Assembly (NCBI GenBank): GCA_013361935.1
Contig: JABFXC010000029.1
Coordinates: 1 to 62,846 of the forward strand
Source: Gemmatimonadaceae bacterium
GTDB lineage: Bacteria; Gemmatimonadota; Gemmatimonadetes; Gemmatimonadales; Gemmatimonadaceae
Direction of reading: 5' to 3'
Length of the DNA stretch: 62,846 nt
Below are positions 52,998-60,609 of the stretch, piece after piece. A program made the translations under genes and the position numbers. The stretch's first letter is position 1; each line of letters opens with the position of its first letter. The notes under the pieces were generated by a model. It saw only the letters and a program-made list of their open reading frames with translations. It ran no database searches and was not told the DNA's origin.

Positions 52998-53050
52998 TGC
53001 GAGTGCCGCGGGCGGCGCTATCGAGCGTCGCGCGCCTCTCGGATCGGTCG

Positions 53051-53314
53051 CCGTGCGCTCGGTCTGTCGCGAGTGGGGATCTCGGCCGTTCGCGGGGAGG
53101 CCGGGAGGTGGGGAGAGCTGCCGGGCAGTTTTTTTCTGCTGGACAGGCTCGGCCGATGAGACTCCTTCGCTACCCGCAAAAGGAACATGACCGAGCACGC
53201 AAGCTGGCGCTCAAATCCCATCACTGCTGCATGCGCCTCCAGGCAGTCCTCCCGCCCTCCTGAACTCCCCGCGAACGGCCGAGATCCACTCCCCGCGACA
53301 GACCGAGCGCACGG
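53051..53314. mobile_element. MITE-like inverted-repeat element, family D copy 2
   Basis: About 264 bp with nearly perfect 50-bp terminal inverted repeats (53051-53100 and 53265-53314); sample blocks are GTGCGCTCGGTCTGTCGCG and GATCTCGGCCGTTCGCGGGG. The interior has a T run (CAGTTTTTTTCTG) and no credible ORF. The arms match the copy at 38190. The gap to the next genes (52985-53050, 53315-53367) shows nothing else. Confidence 0.75.
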
Positions 53315-53367
53315 CGCGCGCGGCCCAGGAAGCGCATGGCGCGCGACCCGAGACGCGCACCGCGCCG

Positions 53368-53970
53368 CTAAGGAGCGCGCGTCGCCGAGCTGTAGAGAGA
53401 GTCCAGCAGTCGCTTGTACGCGGCGACCGGCGGGATTCCCAGCTGCGCGCGGCGCTTGTCGACGTTCGCCGAATCGGCGATGGGGTCGAGGACGAATCGG
53501 CCGCTCACGATCGACGCCTGCGTTCCGTAGATCTGCGCCTGCCCGCGCTGTCGCGCGACGCGGTCGGTGAGAAGGGCGACCTGCTGACCCTCGGCCTCAC
53601 CCGTCGCGTACGCGCGCTCGAGGAGCGGGAGCGTGCGCGCCATGAACGCGGTGTCCTGCGTCGCGTGCTGGAGGATGAGGAACGCGGCCTGCTCCCCGTC
53701 GCGGCCGACGAGCGAATATCCGGGCCACCCGCGCTCGGCAACGAGCTGCTTCATCCAGGTCGTGTTGAGCGCGTCGACCTGGTTCATGCGGTCGATCGCG
53801 GCGGAGTCGGCGCGCCCGGTGAGGAACGGCTGCCGGACCTCCTGGTCCTTCTGGCCGCGGATCAGGAGCTGCGCGCGCAGCATCTCGTCGCGCGCGGGTG
53901 CCGGCTGCTGCTGGGCATGCGAGCCGCGGGCGCAGAGCACCAGCGCGGCGAGGATGAATGCTCGCGTCAT
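53368..53970 (-). CDS. exported DUF6624-type protein
   Basis: A 200-residue protein. The signal (FILAALVLCARGSHA, then QQQPAP) suggests export. The mature part matches, as I recall, DUF6624: NTTWMKQLVAERGWPGYSLVG, FLILQHATQDTAFMARTLPLL, VALLTDRVARQRGQAQIYGT and a closing VDKRRAQLGIPPVAAY. The function is unknown. The ATG at 53970 is preferred over one at 53982 because it begins the signal peptide cleanly. It is in line with the small membrane gene upstream (33 bp). Confidence 0.78.
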   Translation of the reverse strand: MTRAFILAALVLCARGSHAQQQPAPARDEMLRAQLLIRGQKDQEVRQPFLTGRADSAAIDRMNQVDALNTTWMKQLVAERGWPGYSLVGRDGEQAAFLILQHATQDTAFMARTLPLLERAYATGEAEGQQVALLTDRVARQRGQAQIYGTQASIVSGRFVLDPIADSANVDKRRAQLGIPPVAAYKRLLDSLYSSATRAP

Positions 53971-54003
53971 GCCGGCGAGCAATTCACGAACCGCGCCAGC
54001 GGG

Positions 54004-54168
54004 TCAGGGCTGGAGCTCGGTCCCTATTCTGCGGCCGTAATAGATCCCCGCGCCCGTGCCGATGGTCGAGACGACGAACGCGGTCATCGTCCCGCCGATC
54101 TGTTCGCCGAGCCACCAGCCGATGGCGCCACCGACGGTCGCGCCGATGAAGCCGAGCAGCTTGATCAT
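54004..54168 (-). CDS. 54-residue glycine-rich membrane protein
   Basis: A short ORF, MIKLLGFIGA...RIGTELQP, with two hydrophobic, glycine-zipper-like helices (GATVGGAIGWWLGEQIGG and TAFVVSTIGTGAGIYYG). GGGAG lies 6-8 bp before the ATG at 54168. It starts 1 bp past the stop of the methyltransferase gene upstream, so co-expression is likely. Proteins of this kind with GxxxG repeats are often annotated as small conserved membrane proteins. The function is unknown. Confidence 0.65.
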   Translation of the reverse strand: MIKLLGFIGATVGGAIGWWLGEQIGGTMTAFVVSTIGTGAGIYYGRRIGTELQP

Positions 54169-54169
54169 G

Positions 54170-54928
54170 TCAGTCTCCCGGTAATCGCCCGGCGCGGATC
54201 GCGAGGGGCCATCGCACCACGCGCTTCCGCTCCGCCGGTCCCCACGCCGCGGCCATCCGCGACGCGAAGTCGGTCAATGCTTCGGTTCCACGCTCGCGGG
54301 CGTGACGCTGGAATGCGGACCAGGTGCCGATGTAGCCGAGCAGCTCATCGAGAGTCCACTCCCGCGTCATCGCGAGCGAGGGCGTCCCGATCGTCGCGAA
54401 GGGAAACGCGAGCGAGCGATAGCCCTCCTCCACGTGCCGCCGCTCGGGCGACCACGAGTCGCCGAGGGTCTCGCTGTACAGCACCTCGACGATCGGATCG
54501 ATCTCGCGGTCGATCTCCGTGCGGCCGTAGCTCCACACGGCGATCACTCCACCTTTCACGACGACGCGCCGGGCCTCGGCGTAAAAGGCATCGAGATCGA
54601 GCCAGTGCAGTGCCTGCGCGACGGTGACGAGATCGACCGAGCGGTCGCGAAGCGGGCACGCTTCGGCGAGCGCACGCACGTAGCTGACACGAGGATGACG
54701 GCTCGCCGCGGCGAGCTGCGACCAACTCGCGTCGCTGGCGACGACGTGCTCGACCTGCGACGCGAGCGCGCGCGCCGCCTGACCATTGCCGGTCGCGCAG
54801 TCCCAGGCGACGCCGCGCCGCGGGACGACGGAGGCGAGCCAGTCGAAGAGGGACGACGGATAGTCGGGGCGATAGCGCGCGTAGTCGGCGGCTTGAGGGG
54901 AGAAGTGATCTTCGAATCGTTTCGCCAT
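54170..54928 (-). CDS. class I SAM-dependent methyltransferase
   Basis: A 252-residue enzyme. FSPQAADYARYRPDYP opens the family; motif I is VAWDCATGNGQAARAL, followed by VVASDASWSQL, and the motif IV region is VDLVTVAQALHWLDLDAFYAEARRV (in part). The group includes yeast Crg1 and trans-aconitate methyltransferase-like enzymes acting on small molecules. The substrate is unknown. AGGA precedes the ATG by 2-5 bp. Confidence 0.87.
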   Translation of the reverse strand: MAKRFEDHFSPQAADYARYRPDYPSSLFDWLASVVPRRGVAWDCATGNGQAARALASQVEHVVASDASWSQLAAASRHPRVSYVRALAEACPLRDRSVDLVTVAQALHWLDLDAFYAEARRVVVKGGVIAVWSYGRTEIDREIDPIVEVLYSETLGDSWSPERRHVEEGYRSLAFPFATIGTPSLAMTREWTLDELLGYIGTWSAFQRHARERGTEALTDFASRMAAAWGPAERKRVVRWPLAIRAGRLPGD

Positions 54929-54950
54929 GTCCTGGTTCAGTCGGGGAGTT

Positions 54951-55206
54951 GTCGAAAGGTCAGGGCGGGAGAGGGGTTCTGTTGGAACCGGCGGGGCGGA
55001 GGGCGGGATACTGCGGGGCGGGAGGGGGGGAAGTTTCGAAAGTACCTATACGGACTGTGGCCGACGCGCGGCGCCTCTGGCGCCGCAGTCGGCCACTTTC
55101 CGAACAGGTGGCTTCTCGCACCGACAATTCCGCCCCGCGGTATTCCGCCCTCCGCACCGCCCTTTCCAACAGGACCCCTCTCCCGCCCCGCCGTTTCGAT
55201 ACTCGA
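54951..55206. mobile_element. large hairpin, MITE-like inverted-repeat element (family E)
   Basis: The gap between the methyltransferase and flotillin genes is one long inverted repeat: arms 54962-55025 and 55130-55195 (sample GGCGGGAGAGGGGT and TGCGGAGGGCGG on plus, complements on the right) around a central 30-bp hairpin (55067-55096, GTGGCCGAC...GTCGGCCAC). It ends directly before the flotillin stop codon (55207-55209). Confidence 0.68.
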
Positions 55207-56550
55207 TTATTTCGACCGCGGTACCGTCGGCGTCCCCGGCGACGTCGGCAGCGTGCGCCCATTGGTTCCCGCGCCGTCGTCCACCAGTCCCCCGCGCGCC
55301 ACCAGCTGCGCCGCGATCACCGTCTGGATCACGCTCGCGATGTTGTTCGTGGTCGTCTCCGCCGCGCCCTTCCCGTCCCCACCGCCGGTGATCGTGACCA
55401 TCTTCGCCTCGGAGAGCGCGTCGGCGATCGCGGGTGCGATCTGCGGGAGCATCTCGATCTGCCGGTAGCGGAAGTAGCTCTCGCCGCCGGCGGCGATCGC
55501 TTCGTTCACCTTCTGGATGCTCTCCGCGGTCGCCGCGGCGATGGCGCGGATGCGGATGGCCTCCGCTTCCGCCGCAGCGGCCGCCTCGATGCGCACGCGC
55601 TCCGCGTCGGCGCGCGCCTGCGCGATCTGCGTCGCGTCGAGCTCCGAGGTGCGCTGGACGGCGAGGGCATCCTGCTTCTTCGCCTCCGCCTGCGCGATGA
55701 GCGCGGCGTTCGCGGCACGCGTCTGCTCCAGCTCGCGCTGCTTGTCGGAGATCATGCGCTCCGCCTCGAGCTGCGCTTCCTTCGCGCGGCGCGACTGCAG
55801 GGCAGCGACGATCTCCGCGTTCGCCTGCGCTTCGGCCGCCGACTGGCGGCGGCGCGCGTCGGCGACCTCGCTCTGCACCACCTTGATGTTCAGCGAGTTG
55901 AAGATGAGGCCGAGGTCGGTGAGCTCGCGCGAGCACGCCTTGCGGATGATCACCGCGAGCGGATCGTCGTCGTCATCGGCGATCTGCGCCACGGACTGCA
56001 GCGACTGCGACGCCGGCTGCTGCACGGCGAGCGCGGTCGCCTCGCGCTGCGGCGCGGGGAGCGCGCGCGGCACGGGCGCCGTCTTCGCCGAGAAGAGCTG
56101 GTCGTGCGTGAGCAGGTTGATCGCGCGGCGCCCCGAGCTGGAGAGGAGATCGGTGAGCGTGTTGACCTGGTCCGCCTCCGACTTCGCGAAGAAGCGGTTG
56201 GCGGCGGTCTTGATCAGCGCGTCGGTGTCGCCGACGGAGACGATCGCGCTCGCGAGCACGCGCACCTTGATCGGACGCGGCGTGCCGCTCTCGTCGACGT
56301 CGGCGGTCTGGTCGGTGATGTCGAGGTCGACGTTGATCACCTTGCTCGAGATCGTCGTCCCGGTGGTGAGGAGCGGGATCTCCTTCGACTTGCCGGGGCC
56401 GCGATAGATGACGGTACCGCCGTGCAGCCAGCTCACGAGGCGGATCGTGCCCGCCTCCACGTTGCGGAGAAAGGACGCGACGATCGCCGGGATGACGACG
56501 AGCACCCCGAAGATGATCGCGACGATGATGATTCCGGACTTGATGTCCAT
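55207..56550 (-). CDS. flotillin-like SPFH protein
   Basis: A 447-residue protein with an N-terminal membrane helix (GIIIVAIIFGVLVVIPAIVA), an SPFH/band-7 domain (about 35-245) and a long coiled coil with EA-rich repeats (about 245-385). It resembles YqiK/flotillin scaffolds that organise membrane microdomains. The ATG at 56550 has CAGGA about 8 bp upstream. It follows an NfeD-like gene after 54 bp, the usual partner arrangement. The stop abuts a large inverted repeat. Confidence 0.9.
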   Translation of the reverse strand: MDIKSGIIIVAIIFGVLVVIPAIVASFLRNVEAGTIRLVSWLHGGTVIYRGPGKSKEIPLLTTGTTISSKVINVDLDITDQTADVDESGTPRPIKVRVLASAIVSVGDTDALIKTAANRFFAKSEADQVNTLTDLLSSSGRRAINLLTHDQLFSAKTAPVPRALPAPQREATALAVQQPASQSLQSVAQIADDDDDPLAVIIRKACSRELTDLGLIFNSLNIKVVQSEVADARRRQSAAEAQANAEIVAALQSRRAKEAQLEAERMISDKQRELEQTRAANAALIAQAEAKKQDALAVQRTSELDATQIAQARADAERVRIEAAAAAEAEAIRIRAIAAATAESIQKVNEAIAAGGESYFRYRQIEMLPQIAPAIADALSEAKMVTITGGGDGKGAAETTTNNIASVIQTVIAAQLVARGGLVDDGAGTNGRTLPTSPGTPTVPRSK

Positions 56551-56604
56551 GGACTGTTCCTGTGGGAGATGGCGCGGCCGTACGGTGCAGCCGGCGCGCG
56601 CGGG

Positions 56605-57243
56605 TCACGCGCCGAGATAGGACACCGTGCACCTGTTCCGGGCCCCGTCCACCTCTTCGACGCGGAGACGGTCGCCGGCACGCACGCGGACCCCGGCATC
56701 GCGGTCCTCGTGTCGCAGGGTGCCGAGCACCTGCACGAGCTGTCCATCGAGCTCGACGGCAACGAGCCCGTGACCGCGCGCGTCGAAGCTCGAGACGGCG
56801 CGCGCCTCGTCGGTGATGCAGCTCTCGAGCGTCAGCGCGGGCCTGGACTCGAAGCGGCCGACGAAGCGCCAGAGCGGCGCGACGACGAGTCGCTCGAAGA
56901 GGATCCCGAGCACGACGGCCGCGGTGAGGAGCCGCGGCCCCCCGCCGATGAGCGCACGGAGCAGCAGCCCCGCCGCGCCGAAGCCGACGAGAAAGCTGAA
57001 GACGATTCGCGGGGAGACGAGCGCGGCGACGCCGCTGGCCAGCGGCTTCGCGCCCTGCGCCTGGCCGAGCGACGCGTGGTGCTGGTGTCCGAGGTGGGCA
57101 CCATGCCCGAGATGCGCGCCGTGACCGGTGGTCCCGCCGTGGTGCGCATGGCCATGATGGCCACCGAGGTGTCCGAACCCCGCGATCGCCATCACGCCGA
57201 GCCCGGCACCGCCGAGGGCGAGACTGAATGTGTAGAGATCCAT
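56605..57243 (-). CDS. NfeD/YqiJ-like OB-fold membrane protein with His-rich stretch
   Basis: A 212-residue protein: one N-terminal helix (FSLALGGAGLGVMAIAGF), a His/Gly-rich stretch (about residues 25-55, HHGHAHHGG, HLGHGAHLGHQHH), two more helices (about 75-115) and a C-terminal OB-fold-like domain (about 140-212; GLVAVELDGQLVQVLG, VRAGDRLRVEEV). This is the flotillin partner type (NfeD/YqiJ). The His-rich part may bind metal; it is unusual for the family. The ATG at 57243 is used; no strong ribosome site is seen. Confidence 0.82.
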   Translation of the reverse strand: MDLYTFSLALGGAGLGVMAIAGFGHLGGHHGHAHHGGTTGHGAHLGHGAHLGHQHHASLGQAQGAKPLASGVAALVSPRIVFSFLVGFGAAGLLLRALIGGGPRLLTAAVVLGILFERLVVAPLWRFVGRFESRPALTLESCITDEARAVSSFDARGHGLVAVELDGQLVQVLGTLRHEDRDAGVRVRAGDRLRVEEVDGARNRCTVSYLGA

Positions 57244-57423
57244 CTGTCGTGCGCCGCGCGTTGGTGGACGCGTACAGAGCGCTGTTCGAAAGCTACGATG
57301 TTTCGCGGGCGGGGGGAGGGAGGCGGGCGCCGGGCCGGGCGTCAGGGCTGGCACGCTTCTTCACGCGTTAGGGAGCGGCTGATGCCTGCCGGGTGCCGCT
57401 TGCGTTCTTTCGGATCGCGTCGA

Positions 57424-57584
57424 AGTCTGTCTCGGCGGAGGGATCGCGCGATCCAGCTGGGGAGGACGCCGAGGCACCGAGATCATGAGCTCACTCGAGA
57501 ACCTCGGTGTCTCGGTGCTCTCGCTCTCAAAAACCGCGCGATGCCCGAATGCGCACCGAGCCCCGACGCGACCCGCGAGACAGG
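57424..57584. repeat. inverted repeats related to the 47.5-kb composite
   Basis: In the 342-bp gap 57244-57585 no gene is seen. It holds a hairpin around 57472-57525 (GCACCGAGATCATGAGCTC, then ACCTCGGTGTCTCGGTGC) and a unit at 57526-57584 (AAAAACCGCGCGATGCC, GAGCCCCGACGCGACCCGCG) that matches the inner arms of the element at 47566 and 47824. Confidence 0.6.
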
Positions 57585-57585
57585 G

Positions 57586-58215
57586 CTACAGTCGCACGCT
57601 CACGATCAGCCCCGACGGCTTCGCCGGCTCGGCGACGATGCCGCGCAGCTCGCGCGTGACGACGGTCGCACCGCGCAGGTCCTCCTCGCGATGCGTCGTG
57701 AGCACCGCGATGCAGGGCATCCCTCCGCGCCGCGCGGCTTCGACGCCCGCCGGAGCGTCCTCGACGACGATGCACCGGTCGGGCGCGAAGCCTAACGCTC
57801 GCGCTCCGGCGAGGTACCCTTCGGGGTCGGGCTTCCCTGCCTTCACCCGGTCGGCGGTGATCAGCACCGCCGGCACGGGAAGCCCCGCGGTCCGCAGCCG
57901 CGCCAGCGCCACGGGGTGCGGTCCCGAGGTGACGATCGCCCACCGCTCGTCGGGGATCGACGCGAGCAGCTCGGCGGCGCCGGGGATCACGGTGATCCCG
58001 CTCGTCTCGTGCGACTCCGCCTTGACCAGCGCGGCGAGCTCGCGCTCCGCGTCGAGGTGCGGCGCCTGCTCGCGGATCGTGTCGATCGCGCGCCGGCCGT
58101 GCACCACCGAGAGGATCCGCGCGACGTCCAGCCCGCGCGAGGTCGCCCAGTCGCTCCAGTGCCGCTCGACGTTCGCCGTCGAGTCGACGAGCACGCCGTC
58201 GAGATCGAAGAGCAG
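57586..58215 (-). CDS. HAD-family phosphatase, start codon unclear
   Basis: A HAD-IA sugar-phosphatase-like protein of about 210 residues. Motif I is LLFDLDGVLVDST; motif II is AIVTSGPHPV; Lys in RVKAGKPDPEGYL; motif IV is VVEDAPAGVEAA. The first ATG/GTG/TTG start in frame is the GTG at 58194, which lies after both catalytic aspartates of motif I. A CTG at 58215 or an ATC at 58251 (behind GGGGGAG) would include them. I place the start at the CTG. It lies 22 bp after the fadJ stop. One octamer is read as Ala-Leu-Gly. Confidence 0.72.
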   Translation of the reverse strand: MLFDLDGVLVDSTANVERHWSDWATSRGLDVARILSVVHGRRAIDTIREQAPHLDAERELAALVKAESHETSGITVIPGAAELLASIPDERWAIVTSGPHPVALARLRTAGLPVPAVLITADRVKAGKPDPEGYLAGARALGFAPDRCIVVEDAPAGVEAARRGGMPCIAVLTTHREEDLRGATVVTRELRGIVAEPAKPSGLIVSVRL

Positions 58216-58237
58216 CGCGTCGGCGGCGAGCGCCGGC

Positions 58238-60406
58238 TCAGTCCGCCGGATGGAAGCGCTCCCCCGCCGCGGCCATCCGCGTGAGGATCGGGGCCGGTTC
58301 GTAGCGCCCCGGGAAGCGCGCGTTCAGCGCCTCGAGACGGCGGACGACCTCGCCGATGCCCAACGTGTCCATGTAGCGGAACGGGCCGCCGCGGAAGGGA
58401 GGGAAGCCGATCCCGAACACCGCGCCGATGTCGCCGTCGCGCGGCGAGCGGATGATCCCGTCCTCGAGCGCGCGCGCCGCCTCGTTGAGCATGGCCATCA
58501 CCGTGCGCTCGCGGATCTCGTCGGCAGTGTAGTCGCGCCGCGCCACCGCGCCCGGGATCAGCTCGTAGACGCTCGCGTCGACGCCCTGCTTCTTGCCGTT
58601 CTCGTCGTACTTGTAGAAGCCCTTGCGGTTCTTCCGGCCGAAGCGCCCCGAGGACAGCACGTGGGCGAGCGAGACCGAGGGGCGCATCCGCTCGCCGAAC
58701 GCGTCGGCGATGATGTTCCCCGCCTTCCCGGCGACGTCGATCCCCACCTCGTCGACGAGGGTGATGGGGCCGACGGGAAATCCGAACTCGACCAGCGCGC
58801 GGTCGATCTGCTCGATCTTCGCCCCCTCGTCGAGGAGCTTTCCCGCCTCGTTGATGTACGGCGTGAGAATCCGATTCGCGAAGAAGCCCGGGCCGTCGTT
58901 CACGACGATCACGGTCTTGCCGAGCTTCTTGCCGTACGCGACGACGGTCGCGATCACCTCCGGCGCGGTCCCCTCGTGCACGATCACCTCGAGGAGCGGC
59001 ATCTTGTGCACCGGGGAGAAGAAGTGCATCCCGATGAGCCGGTCGGGGCGCGCCGAGGCCTGGGCGAGACGCGCGATGGGGATCGTGCTGGTGTTCGAGG
59101 CGAAGATCGCGTTCTCGCCCATCACCTTCTCCGTCTCGCGAATCACCTGGTGCTTCACGGTGATGTCCTCGAACACCGCCTCGATGACGAGGTCCGCGTC
59201 GCGGAAGCCGCTGTAGTCGGTGGTCCCGCTGACGAGGACGAGCTGGTCGTCGAACTGCTGCCGCGTGGTCCGCCGCTTCGTCAGGCTCTCCTTGAGGACC
59301 TCGCGCACCGCGCGCAGACCGTTCGCGACGCGGGTGGTATCGGCGTCCTTCAACCGCACGACGGTCCCCGCCTGCACCGCGACGGTCGTGATCCCCGCGC
59401 CCATGAAGCCCGCGCCGAGCACGGCGATCTTCCGCACGGGGAGCGCCTTCACCGCGGGATCGGAGACGCCGGTGTCCTTCTTCAGCCCCGTGGTCGCGAA
59501 GAAGAGGAAGATGAGCTGGCGCGAGACCTCGGTCTGCGACAACTCGCCGAACAGCCGCGCCTCCTCGGCGAGCCCGGCCTCCATCCCCTTGTGATAGCCC
59601 GTCTCGATCGCGTCGATCGCGGCGAGGGGAGCGGGGTACTGGCCGTTCGTCTTCTCCTTCGTGCGCTGGCGTGCCTGATGGAAGACGATCGCGCGGCCGG
59701 GGGGCGTTCCCTCGAGCGCACGGGCGCCGATCGCGCCGCCCTTGTGCCCCTCCGATCGCGCGCGCGTGCCGTCGGCGATCTCGCGCGCGCGCTTCACCGC
59801 GACGTCGCGGAGGATCGCCGGGTGGACCATCTCGTCGACGAGCCCGATCTGCAGCGCCTTCTTCGCCCGGACGTTCTTTCCGGTGAGGATCATGTCCAAC
59901 GCCGCGGTCAGCCCGACGGTGCGCGGCAGCCGCTGCGTGCCGCCCGCGCCGGGAATCAGGCCGAGCTGCACCTCGGGAAGCCCGAGCACCGTCTTCGGGC
60001 TGTCGGCGGCGATGCGGTACGCGCAGGCGAGCGCGGACTCGAGCCCGCCACCGAGGCACGCGCCGTTGATCGCCGCGACCACCGGGACGCGGAGGGTCTC
60101 CAGCCGGCCGACGAGCTCCTGCCCATGGCGGCTCAGCGCCTCGGCGTCCTTCGCGTCCTTCAGCTCGAGGAACTGCTCGATGTCCGCGCCGGCGATGAAG
60201 ATGTCCGGCTTGCCGCTGATGAGCACCGCGGCGCGGACCGCGGTCTCGCCCTCGAGGAGCTCGAAGACGCGCGTGAAGTCCTCGATGACCGCCCGGTTGA
60301 GGGTGTTCACCGGCGCGTTCGGGTCGTCGATCGTCACGATCGCGACGTCGCCGTCGATATCGAGGCGCAGCGTAGTGAAGGCGGGGCGGACGGCCGTGGC
60401 GGTCAT
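58238..60406 (-). CDS. fadJ: fatty acid oxidation multifunctional enzyme (enoyl-CoA hydratase / 3-hydroxyacyl-CoA dehydrogenase)
   Basis: A 722-residue FadJ/FadB-type protein. The crotonase domain (1-190) has AGADIEQFLE, GACLGGGLESALAC and LGLPEVQLGLIPGAGGTQR (in part), with both catalytic Glu positions. The dehydrogenase NAD domain starts at about 325 (IAVLGAGFMGAGI) with the His in MHFFSPVHKMPLLEV; the C-terminal part (about 500-722) has KNRKGFYKY and IGFPPFRGG. It carries out two beta-oxidation steps in the cytosol and works with the thiolase upstream. The length fits FadJ. Confidence 0.92.
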   Translation of the reverse strand: MTATAVRPAFTTLRLDIDGDVAIVTIDDPNAPVNTLNRAVIEDFTRVFELLEGETAVRAAVLISGKPDIFIAGADIEQFLELKDAKDAEALSRHGQELVGRLETLRVPVVAAINGACLGGGLESALACAYRIAADSPKTVLGLPEVQLGLIPGAGGTQRLPRTVGLTAALDMILTGKNVRAKKALQIGLVDEMVHPAILRDVAVKRAREIADGTRARSEGHKGGAIGARALEGTPPGRAIVFHQARQRTKEKTNGQYPAPLAAIDAIETGYHKGMEAGLAEEARLFGELSQTEVSRQLIFLFFATTGLKKDTGVSDPAVKALPVRKIAVLGAGFMGAGITTVAVQAGTVVRLKDADTTRVANGLRAVREVLKESLTKRRTTRQQFDDQLVLVSGTTDYSGFRDADLVIEAVFEDITVKHQVIRETEKVMGENAIFASNTSTIPIARLAQASARPDRLIGMHFFSPVHKMPLLEVIVHEGTAPEVIATVVAYGKKLGKTVIVVNDGPGFFANRILTPYINEAGKLLDEGAKIEQIDRALVEFGFPVGPITLVDEVGIDVAGKAGNIIADAFGERMRPSVSLAHVLSSGRFGRKNRKGFYKYDENGKKQGVDASVYELIPGAVARRDYTADEIRERTVMAMLNEAARALEDGIIRSPRDGDIGAVFGIGFPPFRGGPFRYMDTLGIGEVVRRLEALNARFPGRYEPAPILTRMAAAGERFHPAD

Positions 60407-60430
60407 GTCGGCTGAGGATGCACGTTAGGC

Positions 60431-60609
60431 GGCATCGCGATGCACGATGTGCGAGAATGCGGAAGTACGGGGCGGCGAAGCAGCGGAAGGCGTGTCAACG
60501 ATACGGCGGTGAACGACGAATGGTGCACGAAGGTGCTGCCCGTGCATCGCGTATCTTGCATCGCGGCCTCGTTGCCACGCCTTCCGCTCGTTCGCCGTCC
60601 GTGCATCAC
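60431..60609. repeat. intergenic inverted repeat between fadI and fadJ (family F)
   Basis: Arms include GGCGGCGAAGCAGCGGAAGG (60470-60489) and CCTTCCGCTCGTTCGCC (60580-60597), with inner GATGCACG/CGTGCATC pieces and CTTGCATCGCG. It fills the gap between two genes that should be co-transcribed and supplies the thiolase stop (60606-60608). A GCCTAACG octamer (complement) lies at its left edge (60423). Confidence 0.62.

Noticed and set aside
57485..60415. 976-codon plus-strand ORF opposite the HAD and fadJ genes
   Set aside because: Same reason: the minus strand has clear enzyme motifs throughout, and this ORF starts inside a repeat.
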